DNA from: an uncultured Rhodospirillaceae bacterium
Lineage (GTDB): Bacteria > Pseudomonadota > Alphaproteobacteria > Azospirillales > Azospirillaceae
Direction: 5' to 3'
Length of the DNA: 64,000 nucleotides
Assembly: GCA_937927415.1 (NCBI GenBank)
Contig: CALBDS010000048.1
Location: 5,046 to 69,045 of the forward strand
The translations under genes were made by a program, and so were the position numbers. The notes beneath the pieces were generated by a model. It was given only the letters and a program-made list of their open reading frames with translations. It had not been told where the DNA came from and searched no databases. Positions 7,157 through 15,822 of this stretch are shown here, in pieces (position 1 is the stretch's first letter; each line of letters opens with the position of its first letter).

Positions 7157-9010
7157 ATGTCCGACCGCGACTCCCCCACCGAAACCTTCAAGCGTTCGAC
7201 CACCGCCACCATCCGGGCGCTGGCGGGGCGGGAGGATGTGCAGGTGGTGTTCTCCAACGAGCCGCCGGGGCTGACCGGGCTGCGCGCGCGGGTGCCGACG
7301 CCGCCACGCGACATGAATCCCCACGATGTGGCGCTGATGCGCGGTGCCGCCGACGCCGTGGCCCTGCGCGTGCGTTTCCACAGCGCCGCCGTTCATGCCC
7401 AGCGCCTGCCCATGGGCGACACCGCGCGCGCCGCCTATGACGCGCTGGAACAGGCCCGGTGCGAGGCGTTGGGGGCACAGGCCATGAGCGGGGTGGCCGC
7501 CAACCTGACCGCCACCCTGAACGAGCGGTATCACCGGCTGGGCTGGGAAACCATCACCGACCGCGACGCCGTGCCCCTGTCGGAAGCCCTGCGGGTGCTG
7601 GCACGGCAGGCCATGACCGGCGCCGAGCCGCCCCCCGCCGCCGCGTCCGCCGTCGATCTGTGGCGCCCGTGGGTGGAAGCCAAGCTGGGTGGCGGTCTGG
7701 ATGAGCTGGCCGGGCACATCCGCGACCAGGATTCCTACGCCCGCATCGTCCGCCGGCTGCTGGCCGAACTGGACATGGAGGCCGAGCCGCCGCCGGAAGA
7801 GCCGGAGACGGAGGAGGATGAGTCCGGCCCCACCAGCGAGAACCAGCCGCAGCAGACCGACGGACAGTCCCAGAGCGACAGCACCCCCGACAGCCAGGCC
7901 GACAGCCAGTTGTCGCAGGAGTCCGACTCGGGCGAGAGCGGCGAAGGCGGTGACGACGGCACCGACGAGGGCGACGGCGAAATGGGCGAAGGCGAAGGGG
8001 CCGAGGAACCCGCCGGCCCCGGCAAGCCCGCCCGCCCCGACCCGCGCCGCAACGAACCCGACCCCAACGCCTATCGCGTCTACACCACCCAGTTCGACGA
8101 GGTGGTGGACGCCGCCGACCTGTGCGATCCGCAGGAACTGGACCGGCTGCGCCATATGCTGGACCAGCAGCTTTTGCACCTGCAGGGCGTGATCTCCAAG
8201 CTGGCCAACCGGCTCCAGCGCCGGCTGATGGCCAAGCAACAGCGCACCTGGGAATTCGATCTGGAGGAAGGGCTGCTCGACGCCGCCCGCCTGTCGCGGG
8301 TGGTCATCAACCCCGTGGTGCCGCTGTCGTTCAAGCGGGAAAAGGAAACCGATTTCCGCGACACGGTGGTGACGCTGCTGATCGACAATTCCGGCTCCAT
8401 GCGCGGGCGCCCCATCTCCATCGCCGCCATGAGCGCCGACATCCTGGCCCGCACCCTGGAACGCTGTGCGGTGAAGGTGGAGATCCTGGGCTTCACCACC
8501 CGCGCCTGGAAGGGCGGGCAGGCCCGCGAACGCTGGCTGGCCGACGGCAAGCAGCCCAATCCGGGCCGCCTGAACGACCTGCGCCACATCATCTACAAGG
8601 CCGCGGACCAGCCGTGGCGCCGGGCGCGCAAGAACCTGGGCCTGATGCTGCGCGAAGGCATCCTGAAGGAGAACATCGACGGCGAGGCGCTGCTGTGGGC
8701 GCACAACCGCCTGCTGGCCCGCTCCGAACAGCGCCGCATCCTGATGGTGGTGTCCGACGGCGCGCCGGTCGATGATTCCACCCTGTCGGTCAATTCCGGC
8801 AGCTATCTGGAACGGCACCTGCGTCAGGTGATCGAGGAGATCGAAACCCGTTCGCCCGTCGAACTGGTCGCCATCGGCATCGGGCATGACGTCACCCGCT
8901 ATTACCGCCGCGCCGTCACCATCGTCGATGCCGAGCAGTTGGGCGGCACGGTGATGAACAAGCTGGCTGAACTGTTCGACGAGGACGATCGGCGGGGCTG
9001 GCGGCGGTAA
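7157..9010 (+). CDS. cobT: Cobaltochelatase subunit CobT
   Basis: 617 residues, normal for CobT. The N-terminal domain (1-205) is followed by a long acidic Ser/Glu/Asp-rich linker (about 210-290) and a C-terminal von Willebrand A domain with a complete MIDAS start, LLIDNSGSMRG, near residue 413. It works with CobS and CobN as the aerobic cobalt-inserting chelatase of vitamin B12 synthesis. It is in the same operon and orientation as cobS, but two short genes (vapB/vapC-like) lie between them. After the stop the sequence runs directly into a long palindromic repeat that may end the transcript. Confidence 0.96.
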   Translation: MSDRDSPTETFKRSTTATIRALAGREDVQVVFSNEPPGLTGLRARVPTPPRDMNPHDVALMRGAADAVALRVRFHSAAVHAQRLPMGDTARAAYDALEQARCEALGAQAMSGVAANLTATLNERYHRLGWETITDRDAVPLSEALRVLARQAMTGAEPPPAAASAVDLWRPWVEAKLGGGLDELAGHIRDQDSYARIVRRLLAELDMEAEPPPEEPETEEDESGPTSENQPQQTDGQSQSDSTPDSQADSQLSQESDSGESGEGGDDGTDEGDGEMGEGEGAEEPAGPGKPARPDPRRNEPDPNAYRVYTTQFDEVVDAADLCDPQELDRLRHMLDQQLLHLQGVISKLANRLQRRLMAKQQRTWEFDLEEGLLDAARLSRVVINPVVPLSFKREKETDFRDTVVTLLIDNSGSMRGRPISIAAMSADILARTLERCAVKVEILGFTTRAWKGGQARERWLADGKQPNPGRLNDLRHIIYKAADQPWRRARKNLGLMLREGILKENIDGEALLWAHNRLLARSEQRRILMVVSDGAPVDDSTLSVNSGSYLERHLRQVIEEIETRSPVELVAIGIGHDVTRYYRRAVTIVDAEQLGGTVMNKLAELFDEDDRRGWRR

Positions 9011-9018
9011 GGGTACAT

Positions 9019-9219
9019 CCCCCTCGCCCCTCTGGGGAGAGGGAGGGGCCCGCCGCGAAGCGGTGGGAGGGTGAGGGCCGGTTTTCGCGCGTCAGCCCGA
9101 AAACCGAGCCGTCAGGCTCGGGAAACGTCGGATTTGGGGTTGCTTCGCAACGGTTTTCGGGCTTATCCGCGCGAAAACCGGCCCTCACCCTGCCCTCTCC
9201 CCGGTGGGGAGAGGGGATT
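9019..9219. repeat. Long palindromic intergenic repeat, copy 1
   Basis: About 200 bases. Outer inverted arms: the left carries CTGGGGAGAGGG and GTGAGGGCCGGTTTTCGCGC, and the right carries the complement of both. An inner inverted repeat GCCCGAAAACCG / CGGTTTTCGGGC is nested inside, and in the centre are two small hairpins, GAGCCGTCAGGCTC and GTTGCTTCGCAAC. Copies 2 and 3 (18281-18468 and 57290-57487) share the same plan. This copy has about 20 extra bases in its left arm (CCGCCGCGAAGCGG). It lies between cobT and the convergent tetR gene. Confidence 0.88.
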
Positions 9220-9799
9220 ACCCCCGCAACCCTCGCGCCAGCAGCCCCCATACGGCCTCGAAATCCCGGCCGATGGACGGGTCGGACCATTCGGCGGCGT
9301 GGGCGGGGTTGTGGAAACGGGCAGTGGCGTCCAGCACGGCGCGGGCCGCCGCGCGCACGTCGTCCACGCGGAACACACCCTCCCCCACCCCTTCGGCAAT
9401 GATCCGGGCGATCTGGTCCACCAGATGGGCGACGTGCTCGTCCACCACCGCGCGGGCGTCCATCACCAGAGTCATATAGGTTGCGAACAGTTCCGGGTCG
9501 TCCAGCGCCCGCCCGTGCTTGGCCGCCACCAGGGTGGACAGCCAGCGGTGCAGCCGGGCGTCGGCCGGGCCGGTGTCGGCCACCACCGCGGCCAGCGGGG
9601 CGCACAGCCGGTCCAGCCAGCGGCGGGTCACCGCATCGCGCAGCGCCGCCTTGCTGGCGAAATGACGGTAGACGCTGCCATGGCTGACGCCCAGCGCACG
9701 GGCCACGTCCACCACCGTGGCCTTGGCCGGGCCGAAACGGCGGATCACCTCTTCCGCCGTGTCGAGAATCCGGTCGGCCGTCAGAACCTGTTCGCTCAT
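9218..9799 (-). CDS. TetR-family transcriptional regulator
   Basis: About 193 residues from the ATG at 9799 (a TTG two codons earlier is the alternative). The N-terminal helix-turn-helix is typical: AEEVIRRFGPAKATVVDVAR, then ALGVSHGSVYRHFASKAALR. The C-terminal half is the ligand and dimerisation domain, of unknown ligand. The gene overlaps the end of the aldo-keto reductase gene by few or no bases and reads in the same direction, so the two form an operon. A TetR-type palindrome lies at the promoter of that operon (10881-10904), suggesting the regulator represses its own transcription. Its stop falls at the edge of repeat copy 1. Confidence 0.88.
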   Translation of the reverse strand: MSEQVLTADRILDTAEEVIRRFGPAKATVVDVARALGVSHGSVYRHFASKAALRDAVTRRWLDRLCAPLAAVVADTGPADARLHRWLSTLVAAKHGRALDDPELFATYMTLVMDARAVVDEHVAHLVDQIARIIAEGVGEGVFRVDDVRAAARAVLDATARFHNPAHAAEWSDPSIGRDFEAVWGLLARGLRG

Positions 9800-9801
9800 C
9801 C

Positions 9802-10833
9802 TCAACCCGATCGTTTCGCTTCCGAATCCAGCATCGCCATCTGGGACGGCGCATAGCGTTCGCCCGCCACCGCGTCGGCCGGAACCGCATCGGTGATCCG
9901 CCGAAGATCGTCGGGCGTCAAGGAAAGATCCGCCGCCCCCAGAGCCTCGGCCAGCCGGTCGCGCCGCCGCGCGCCGATCAGCGGCACGATGTCGGCCCCC
10001 TGTGCCGCCACCCAGGCGATGGCAAGCTGCGCCACCGTCACCCCCTTTTCAGCCGCCAGTGCCCGCAGCCGTTCCACCAGCGACAGGTTGGCGTCCAGGT
10101 TGGCGCCGCTGAACCGCGGGCTGTGGCTGCGGAAATCGGCCCCCGCCCGGTCCCGGCTCCAATGGCCGCTCAAGAGACCGCGCGACAGCACGCCGTACGC
10201 GGTCAGCCCGATGCCCAGATCCCGCAGGGTGGGAAGGATCGCCGCCTCGATCCCGCGGGAAAACAGGGAATATTCGATCTGCAGGTCGCTGATGGGGTGA
10301 ACCGCGGCGGCCCGGCGGATGGTGTCCGCCCCCACCTCCGACAAGCCGATGTGGCGGACGTACCCGGCCCGCACCAGATCGGCGATGGCGCCCACCGTGT
10401 CCTCGATGGGCACGGCCGGGTCCAGCCGCGACGGGCGGTAGATGTCGATGTGATCCACCCCCAGCCGCTTCAGGCTGTAGGCCACGAACGTCTTCACCGC
10501 CGCCGGGCGGGCGTCATAGCCCATCCACGACCCGTCCGGCCCGCGCAGGGCGCCGAACTTGACGCTGATGCTCAGCCGGTCGCGGTCCAGCCCGCGGATC
10601 GCCCGGCCGATCAGCATCTCGTTATGGCCCATGCCGTAGAAATCGCCGGTGTCCAGCAGGGTGATCCCCGCCTCCACCGCCGCATGAAGGGTGGCGATGC
10701 TCTCGGCCTCGTCCGCCGGACCGTAGAAATCCGACATCCCCATGCACCCCAGCCCGAAGGCCGAGGTGACGGGAGCCGATGCGGTGGGGCCGGCGTGGCC
10801 GAGAGTCCGGGTATCAGGGGTGCGCGCGTTCAT
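9802..10833 (-). CDS. Aldo/keto reductase
   Basis: 343 residues forming an AKR TIM barrel that uses NADPH. Visible motifs are LGCMGMSDFYG near the N-terminus, LLDTGDFYGMGHNEMLIGRA (catalytic Asp and Tyr), SVKFGAL (catalytic Lys) and the cofactor-binding C-terminal part VPLIGARRRDRL. The usual catalytic His after strand 4 is absent: the sequence reads DIYRPSRLDP where many relatives have YQHR. Related proteins with RPARLDP exist, so this may be a family variant. It is first in an operon with tetR and is probably derepressed by that regulator's ligand. The substrate is unknown. Confidence 0.9.
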   Translation of the reverse strand: MNARTPDTRTLGHAGPTASAPVTSAFGLGCMGMSDFYGPADEAESIATLHAAVEAGITLLDTGDFYGMGHNEMLIGRAIRGLDRDRLSISVKFGALRGPDGSWMGYDARPAAVKTFVAYSLKRLGVDHIDIYRPSRLDPAVPIEDTVGAIADLVRAGYVRHIGLSEVGADTIRRAAAVHPISDLQIEYSLFSRGIEAAILPTLRDLGIGLTAYGVLSRGLLSGHWSRDRAGADFRSHSPRFSGANLDANLSLVERLRALAAEKGVTVAQLAIAWVAAQGADIVPLIGARRRDRLAEALGAADLSLTPDDLRRITDAVPADAVAGERYAPSQMAMLDSEAKRSG

Positions 10834-10880
10834 GGGATGCCTCGCAGCAAAAGAGCGATGGCACTCATATGAACCATGGC

Positions 10881-10904
10881 CTGACAGATTTCAATATCTG
10901 TCAG
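10881..10904 (-). promoter_or_regulatory. Probable TetR operator at the akr-tetR promoter
   Basis: A perfect 9-base inverted repeat, CTGACAGAT and ATCTGTCAG, separated by 6 bases. Read on the minus strand, TTGAAA (10894-10889) inside it can serve as a -35 box, with CATATG 17 bases downstream as a weak -10, about 50 bases ahead of the reductase ATG at 10833. A repressor bound here would block the promoter. Assignment to the TetR protein encoded by this operon is inferred from position. Confidence 0.65.
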
Positions 10905-10921
10905 TCAGATTTTTCCGAACG

Positions 10922-11572
10922 TCACTTCGTCCCGAACATGCGGTCGCCGGCATCGCCCAGCCCGGGGACGATGTAGGCATCCTCGTTCAGGTGCGAATCC
11001 AGGGCGGCGGTGAAGATCTTCACCCGCGGATGGGCCTTGGCGAACACCTTCACCCCTTCGGGGGCGGCGACCAGGGCCATGAACCGGATGTCGCCGTCGT
11101 CCACCCCATGGCGGTTCAGCACGTCGCAGGCGTAGACGGCGGAATTGCCGGTCGCCAGCATGGGATCAACCATGATGAACAGGCGCCCTTCCGGCTCCGG
11201 CAGCTTGACCAGATATTCCACCGGCTGCTTGGTGTCGTGGTCGCGGTACAGGCCGATGTGCCCTTCGCGGGCGGACGGCACCAGCTCGTGCAGCCCCTGG
11301 GCCATGCCCAGCCCGGCGCGCAGCACCGGCACGATGGCCAGCTTCTTGCCGGCGATGACCGGGGCGTCCATGGCCGTCAGCGGGGTTTCGATCCGCTCGG
11401 TGGTCAGCGGCAGGTCGCGGGTCAGCTCGTACCCCATCAGCAGCGAGATTTCCCGCAGCAGGGTGCGGAAGCCGCCGGTCGAGCGGTTCTTGTCGCGCAT
11501 CAGCGTCAATTTGTGCTGGATGAGCGGGTGGTCGAGGATGAACAGCGAAGGGTAATCGGGATGGGCGCGCAT
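10922..11572 (-). CDS. upp: Uracil phosphoribosyltransferase
   Basis: 216 residues. The enzyme makes UMP from uracil and PRPP in pyrimidine salvage. The PRPP-binding motif VDPMLATGNSAV, the GLGMAQGL and YRDHDT segments and the C-terminal YIVPGLGDAGDRMFGTK, which forms the uracil site, are all intact. The ATG at 11572 gives the family's normal start (MRAHPDYPSLFILDHPLIQH); longer in-frame readings run into the promoter region of the divergent binding-protein gene. It appears to be a single-gene unit. Confidence 0.96.
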   Translation of the reverse strand: MRAHPDYPSLFILDHPLIQHKLTLMRDKNRSTGGFRTLLREISLLMGYELTRDLPLTTERIETPLTAMDAPVIAGKKLAIVPVLRAGLGMAQGLHELVPSAREGHIGLYRDHDTKQPVEYLVKLPEPEGRLFIMVDPMLATGNSAVYACDVLNRHGVDDGDIRFMALVAAPEGVKVFAKAHPRVKIFTAALDSHLNEDAYIVPGLGDAGDRMFGTK

Positions 11573-11762
11573 CGGTCTCCCGCCGGTCGATGAAAGAGAA
11601 GGGTCTGTTGACTGGACGGACCACCTTACCCCGCCCTGCGCTTCGGGTGAAGCGGGGGCACTTAGGGGAAACTTGACCATCGCCGGTTTCTCCGCCGATT
11701 CTGCACCATCCCCTGTGTTGGCGCCGATGTTCGGCCCGGCCGCCGGAGCGGAGAGTGAGCCG

Positions 11763-12800
11763 ATGCGTTTTGGATGGCTTCTATCGGTCCTGCTGGTGGG
11801 CCTTGCCCTGAACGCCGCCGGGGTGCGGGCGGAAGACGGGGTGCTGGAACGGGTCCAGCGCAACGGTTTCCTGCGCTGCGGCGTCTCGCTCAGCGGCACG
11901 GGGCTGGCGGTGCTGGACGAACAGGGGCGGTGGCAGGGGTTCTATGTGGACCTGTGCCGCGCCGTTGCCGCCGCCGTCACCGGCAGCGCCGACAATCTGG
12001 AAATCCTGGAAACCACCTCGGCCAACCGCTTCAGCGTGCTGACCGACGGCAACGCCGACATGACGGTGGCCGGGACCACCTGGACCCTTGACCGCGAGGG
12101 GCGGCTGGGCATCGCCTTTCCCGTGGTCCAGATGCACGACGGTCAGGGGTTCATGGCCCACCGATCGCTGGGGGTGTCGCGGCTGGCCGACGTGCGGGGG
12201 GCCAGCGTCTGCGTGATCGCCGAAACCACAACCCAGCGCAACCTGGAACGCTGGGCCGCCGCCAACCCCGGCGCACGCCTGACCATCCGCACGGCCCAAT
12301 CCACCGACGGGGCGCTGACCGCCTTTTTCAACCACCATTGCGACCTGATGACCAACGACCGCATCAGCCTGTTCGCCCAGCGGCTGCTGAAGGCGCCGGT
12401 GCCGTCCGACTATGTGATCCTGCCCGACGTGATTTCCCGGGAACCCATCGCCCCGGCGGTGGTGGCGGGGGACGAGCGGTGGGCGCGCATCGTCCGCTGG
12501 GTGATGCTGGCGATGATCGCCGCCGAAGAGATGGGCGTGGGATCCGTCAACGCCGCCGCCCTCAAGGGCCGCACCGACATCCAGCCGGAAGCCCGCCGGC
12601 TGCTGGGCAACGATCCGGGGGTGGGGGCACCCCTGGGGCTGGACGACGGCTGGGCCTTGCGGGTGCTGACCACCGTGGGGAATTACGGCGAGGTGTACGA
12701 ACGCCATCTGGGCCACGGTTCGGCGCTGGGCATCGACCGGGGAATGAACGATCTGTGGACGCGGGGCGGGCTGCTGTTCGCCCCGCCGCTGGGCGGCTGA
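11763..12800 (+). CDS. AapJ-like amino-acid ABC transporter binding protein (first of a pair)
   Basis: 345 residues. A signal peptide (about 1-22, ending GVRA) exports it to the periplasm. It is a family-3 solute-binding protein resembling AapJ, the binding protein of general L-amino acid transporters: RNGFLRCGV, GRWQGFYVDLCRAVAAAV, TVAGTTWTLDRE, HDGQGFMAH and ELGVG-like SVNAAALKG before the C-terminal NYGEVYERHLG. A normal AapJ precedes permease genes aapQ and aapM; here the next gene is a second binding protein and no permease or ATPase follows. It may feed a transporter encoded elsewhere or act as a sensor ligand-binder. Confidence 0.9.
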   Translation: MRFGWLLSVLLVGLALNAAGVRAEDGVLERVQRNGFLRCGVSLSGTGLAVLDEQGRWQGFYVDLCRAVAAAVTGSADNLEILETTSANRFSVLTDGNADMTVAGTTWTLDREGRLGIAFPVVQMHDGQGFMAHRSLGVSRLADVRGASVCVIAETTTQRNLERWAAANPGARLTIRTAQSTDGALTAFFNHHCDLMTNDRISLFAQRLLKAPVPSDYVILPDVISREPIAPAVVAGDERWARIVRWVMLAMIAAEEMGVGSVNAAALKGRTDIQPEARRLLGNDPGVGAPLGLDDGWALRVLTTVGNYGEVYERHLGHGSALGIDRGMNDLWTRGGLLFAPPLGG

Positions 12801-12809
12801 GGGGTCCGC

Positions 12810-13877
12810 ATGACGGGATGGACCGCGATGAGACGGGCGGCTGCCCTTCTGGCCCTGCTGGCGGTGACCGCCCTGCTGTCCGCTCCGCGGCCGGCATCCG
12901 CCGGGTCCGGCGACACGCTGGCCCGCGTGCGCGCCAACGGCATGGTCCGGTGCGGGGTGATCCCCAGCGGTCAGGGGTTGTCGGCCCTGGACGAACAGGG
13001 GCGGTGGACCGGCTTCTTCCCCGACCTGTGCCGGGCGCTGGCGGCGGCGGTCACCGGCAGCGGGCGCAACGTGGATTTCATCGAACTCAACACCCGCGGG
13101 CGGCTGGGGACGGTGGCGGCGGGCGGGGTGGACGTGCTGATGGCCTCCACCACCTGGACCCTGAAGCGTGAAGGCGATCCGGGGCTGGTGTTCCCCTATG
13201 TGGCGCTGTACGACGGGCTGGGGCTGATGGCCCACAAATCCGCCGGCATCCGCGCCCTGGCCGATGTGCAGGACACCAACGTCTGCGTGGCCGATGGCAC
13301 CACCACCATCCGCCATCTGGAGGAATGGGCCAGACTGCGCGGCGTCCGGCTGTCGCTGCGGCGCAGCGCCACGGTGGATGCGGCGGCAACGGCTTTTTTC
13401 AACCACCATTGCGACCTGCTGGCCGCCGACCGCACGGCGCTGTTCGCCCGCCGGGCGCTGCACGCGCCGGTGCCGTCCGATTACACCATCCTGCCCGACA
13501 TCCTGGCCAAGGAACCGCTGAGTGCCGCCATCGCCGACGGGGATCCGGCGTGGGAGCGGGTGGTGCGCTGGGTGTTCTTCGCCGCCGTGCTGGCGGAGGA
13601 GCAGGGCATCACCTCCGACGACGCCGCCTTTCCCAAGCCCGGCGCCGGCCACGAGGTGGCGCGCCTGCTGGGGACGGTGCCGGGGGTCGGCGCGTCCATG
13701 GGGGCCGATCTGGGGCTGGACGACCAGTGCCTGCGCCGCGCCATCGCCGAGGCGGGCAATTACCGCGAGATCTTCGAACGCAACCTGGGACGCAACTCCG
13801 TCTTGAAACTGGAACGGGGGCTGAACGCCCTGTGGAGCAACGGGGGGCTGCTGTTCGCCCCGCCGCTGGGCGGCTGA
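12810..13877 (+). CDS. AapJ-like amino-acid binding protein (second of a pair)
   Basis: 355 residues from 12810, or 349 from the ATG at 12828, which gives a tighter signal peptide (MRRAAALLALLAVTALL, cleavage after ASA). It is clearly a tandem paralogue of the preceding gene: both share LDEQGRW.GF, TTWTLKRE-like and FFNHHCDL segments and end in LWSNGGLLFAPPLGG or a near copy. Only 9 bases separate the genes, so they are one operon. The ligand pocket residues differ at many positions, suggesting diverged specificity. Like its partner it has no transporter genes beside it. Confidence 0.9.
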   Translation: MTGWTAMRRAAALLALLAVTALLSAPRPASAGSGDTLARVRANGMVRCGVIPSGQGLSALDEQGRWTGFFPDLCRALAAAVTGSGRNVDFIELNTRGRLGTVAAGGVDVLMASTTWTLKREGDPGLVFPYVALYDGLGLMAHKSAGIRALADVQDTNVCVADGTTTIRHLEEWARLRGVRLSLRRSATVDAAATAFFNHHCDLLAADRTALFARRALHAPVPSDYTILPDILAKEPLSAAIADGDPAWERVVRWVFFAAVLAEEQGITSDDAAFPKPGAGHEVARLLGTVPGVGASMGADLGLDDQCLRRAIAEAGNYREIFERNLGRNSVLKLERGLNALWSNGGLLFAPPLGG

Positions 13878-14090
13878 GCGCGGGGGGAACCGTTCTTTTT
13901 CACACGCCGCCCCCGCATCGGCGTTCCACCCACCGGGAAAATGCGCTAGAAAAATCCGGTTCCGTTCGCACCCGCTAAGGGATGCGGGCATCTTCGGACA
14001 ACATGGGGGTGCTGGTGGCGCCCCACCCCGTGAAGGCCGAGACCCGTGAAGGATAGCATGAAGGCCGCCGGACCGATGGCAGGAGACCCG

Positions 14091-15155
14091 ATGTCCGACA
14101 ACGATGACATCGCCAAGCTGCTGCGCGCGCTGAACGACGACATCCGGCCCGACGCGAAGACCACCGCGGAGGCCGAATACGCCGACGATGCCGACGACGA
14201 CGGGGAGGATGAAGCCCCCCGGCAGATGCCCTATGGCAAAATCGCGCTGGCGCTGCTGACCGCGGCGGGAATCGGGCTGGCCGTGGTCGTCCTCGACGGG
14301 TCCCGGTCCACCACCCCGGCCCCCTCCGCCGGCAGCGCGACGGTGCCGTCCCAGACGGCGGAAACCCTGCCCGCCCCGCCGGCCGCCGCCCTGCCCGGCG
14401 GCATGGCCGCTCCCGGCGGCGTCCCCGGTGCCGCCACGTCCGGCATCACGGCCCCCACCGGCTATCCCCAGCCGTCCTACGCCCAAACCCCCGGCTATGG
14501 GCAGCCAGCGGTCACCCGGTCCGGCCAGCCCGAGGCGCTGATCGCCCGCCCCGGATCCCCCGGCGGCATGGCCGGAGCCGGGATGGCAACCGGCGGCATG
14601 GCGGCGGGCGGCATGGCGGCGGGCGGCATGGCGGCAGCACCCTCCCAGCTTCAGACCCAGACGGTCCCCATTCCCTCGGTCGCCCCGCCCACCAGCGGGC
14701 AGCCCCCGGTGCCGCCGGCCCCCGTGGCGGCCGCAGCCCCGCCCCCGGTCAGCCCCGCCAGCGAGGCGCCGCGCAACGCCGTGGCCGCCATCCCACCCGC
14801 CGACACCGCGGCGCTGCAGGCGGCCCTGGCGCCCAAGACCCCGCCGCGCCCGGTGCTGGTCAAGCCCACCCGCACCCAGCCCGAAGAGCCGGCCACCCCC
14901 ACGCGCAGCATCCCCGACGGGCGCTATTCGGTGCAGGTCGGCACCTTCCGCGACGCCGCCAACGCCGACAGCCTGCTGCACAAGCTGAACAGCCACGGCT
15001 TCCGCGCCTACACCGTGGACTGGACCGACCAGAACGCCCAGTCGTGGCGGGCCGTGCGCGTCGGCGGCACCGACAGCCAGAACGAAGCCCGCCATCTGGC
15101 CGCCGAACTGAAAAGCAAGCTGGGCATCAACGGCTACGTCGTCTCCGCGAAATAA
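14091..15155 (+). CDS. SPOR-domain membrane protein
   Basis: 354 residues from the ATG at 14091, chosen because AGGAG lies 5 bases before it. A short acidic cytoplasmic part is followed by one membrane segment (about residues 47-65, IALALLTAAGIGLAVVVL). A long low-complexity Pro/Ala/Gly linker includes tandem GGMAA units encoded near 14580-14640. A SPOR domain at about 275-354 (YSVQVGTFRDAANADSLLHK and WRAVRVGG) completes it. SPOR domains bind denuded peptidoglycan at division sites. This may be an FtsN-like or RlpA-like envelope protein. Confidence 0.85.
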   Translation: MSDNDDIAKLLRALNDDIRPDAKTTAEAEYADDADDDGEDEAPRQMPYGKIALALLTAAGIGLAVVVLDGSRSTTPAPSAGSATVPSQTAETLPAPPAAALPGGMAAPGGVPGAATSGITAPTGYPQPSYAQTPGYGQPAVTRSGQPEALIARPGSPGGMAGAGMATGGMAAGGMAAGGMAAAPSQLQTQTVPIPSVAPPTSGQPPVPPAPVAAAAPPPVSPASEAPRNAVAAIPPADTAALQAALAPKTPPRPVLVKPTRTQPEEPATPTRSIPDGRYSVQVGTFRDAANADSLLHKLNSHGFRAYTVDWTDQNAQSWRAVRVGGTDSQNEARHLAAELKSKLGINGYVVSAK

Positions 15156-15423
15156 GCCGGGACATAATCCCGCGCACCGTTCCCAGAGGCGGGGAAAAGG
15201 CCCAAATGGCTCCGTCCCCACCGGACCTTTTGTAAAGGCGCCTTTACCATTGGACACTGGTACGACCAGAGCGAAGCGGTTCTTTCGCCGCAGAGGGTGA
15301 TTTCCGCCCTTTTGCGTCGGGGTCGTCCTTGATTAGGATTTATCCTTGCCGTTACCATGGGGCCACCGGACGAAGAGCCGGACCAAACGATAAAAAGACA
15401 GCCCCATAGGAGGACGCCCCGCC
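15156..15423 (+). promoter_or_regulatory. Upstream region of the receiver/exonuclease/CbrA-like operon
   Basis: 268 bases with no gene. At 15232-15247 there is a perfect 16-base palindrome, GTAAAGGCGCCTTTAC, a likely binding site for a dimeric regulator. Further down, TTGATT (15329-15334) and AT-rich sequence could form part of the promoter. AGGAGG (15410-15415) is the ribosome site of the receiver gene. I cannot name the protein that binds the palindrome. Confidence 0.5.
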
Positions 15424-15822
15424 ATGAAGCCGACGATTCTGGTGGCGGACGACGAGCCGAGCATCGTCCTGTCGCTGCAGGTTCTGCTGCAAAAGGCGGG
15501 GTACGAGGTGCGCGTGGCCCGCAACGGGGACGAGGCGCTGCAGTCCGTCGCCGCCCTCACGCCCGACCTGATCCTGCTCGACGCCATGATGCCCAAGCGC
15601 GACGGCTTCGACGTGTGCCAGACGCTGCGGGCCGACCCGGCCCTGAAATCCCTGCCCATCATCATGCTGACGGCCAAGAGCCGCGACGTGGAACGGCAAA
15701 AGGGCATGGCGCTGGGCGCCACCGACTACATCACCAAGCCGTTTTCCACCCGTGATCTGGTGGCGCTGGTCCGCCGCCATCTGGACGGCCCGGCCGCCCC
15801 GGCGGCGGAGGTGGCGCCATGA
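15424..15822 (+). CDS. Single-domain response regulator (receiver)
   Basis: 132 residues forming one CheY-like receiver. The acidic pocket is VADDEP near the N-terminus, the phospho-accepting Asp is in LILLDAMMPKRDG (about D55), the Thr is in IIMLTAKS and the Lys is in YITKPFS. There is no output domain. It is first in an operon with a sensor-exonuclease and a CbrA-like kinase and overlaps the next gene by 4 bases, so it is probably phosphorylated by that kinase and signals by protein-protein contact. Confidence 0.93.
   Translation: MKPTILVADDEPSIVLSLQVLLQKAGYEVRVARNGDEALQSVAALTPDLILLDAMMPKRDGFDVCQTLRADPALKSLPIIMLTAKSRDVERQKGMALGATDYITKPFSTRDLVALVRRHLDGPAAPAAEVAP

Noticed and set aside
11781..15257. 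A 1158-codon open frame on the minus strand
   Set aside because: It runs antisense to two clear binding-protein genes and the SPOR gene; its Gly/Arg/His-rich content is a GC-rich shadow with no domains.
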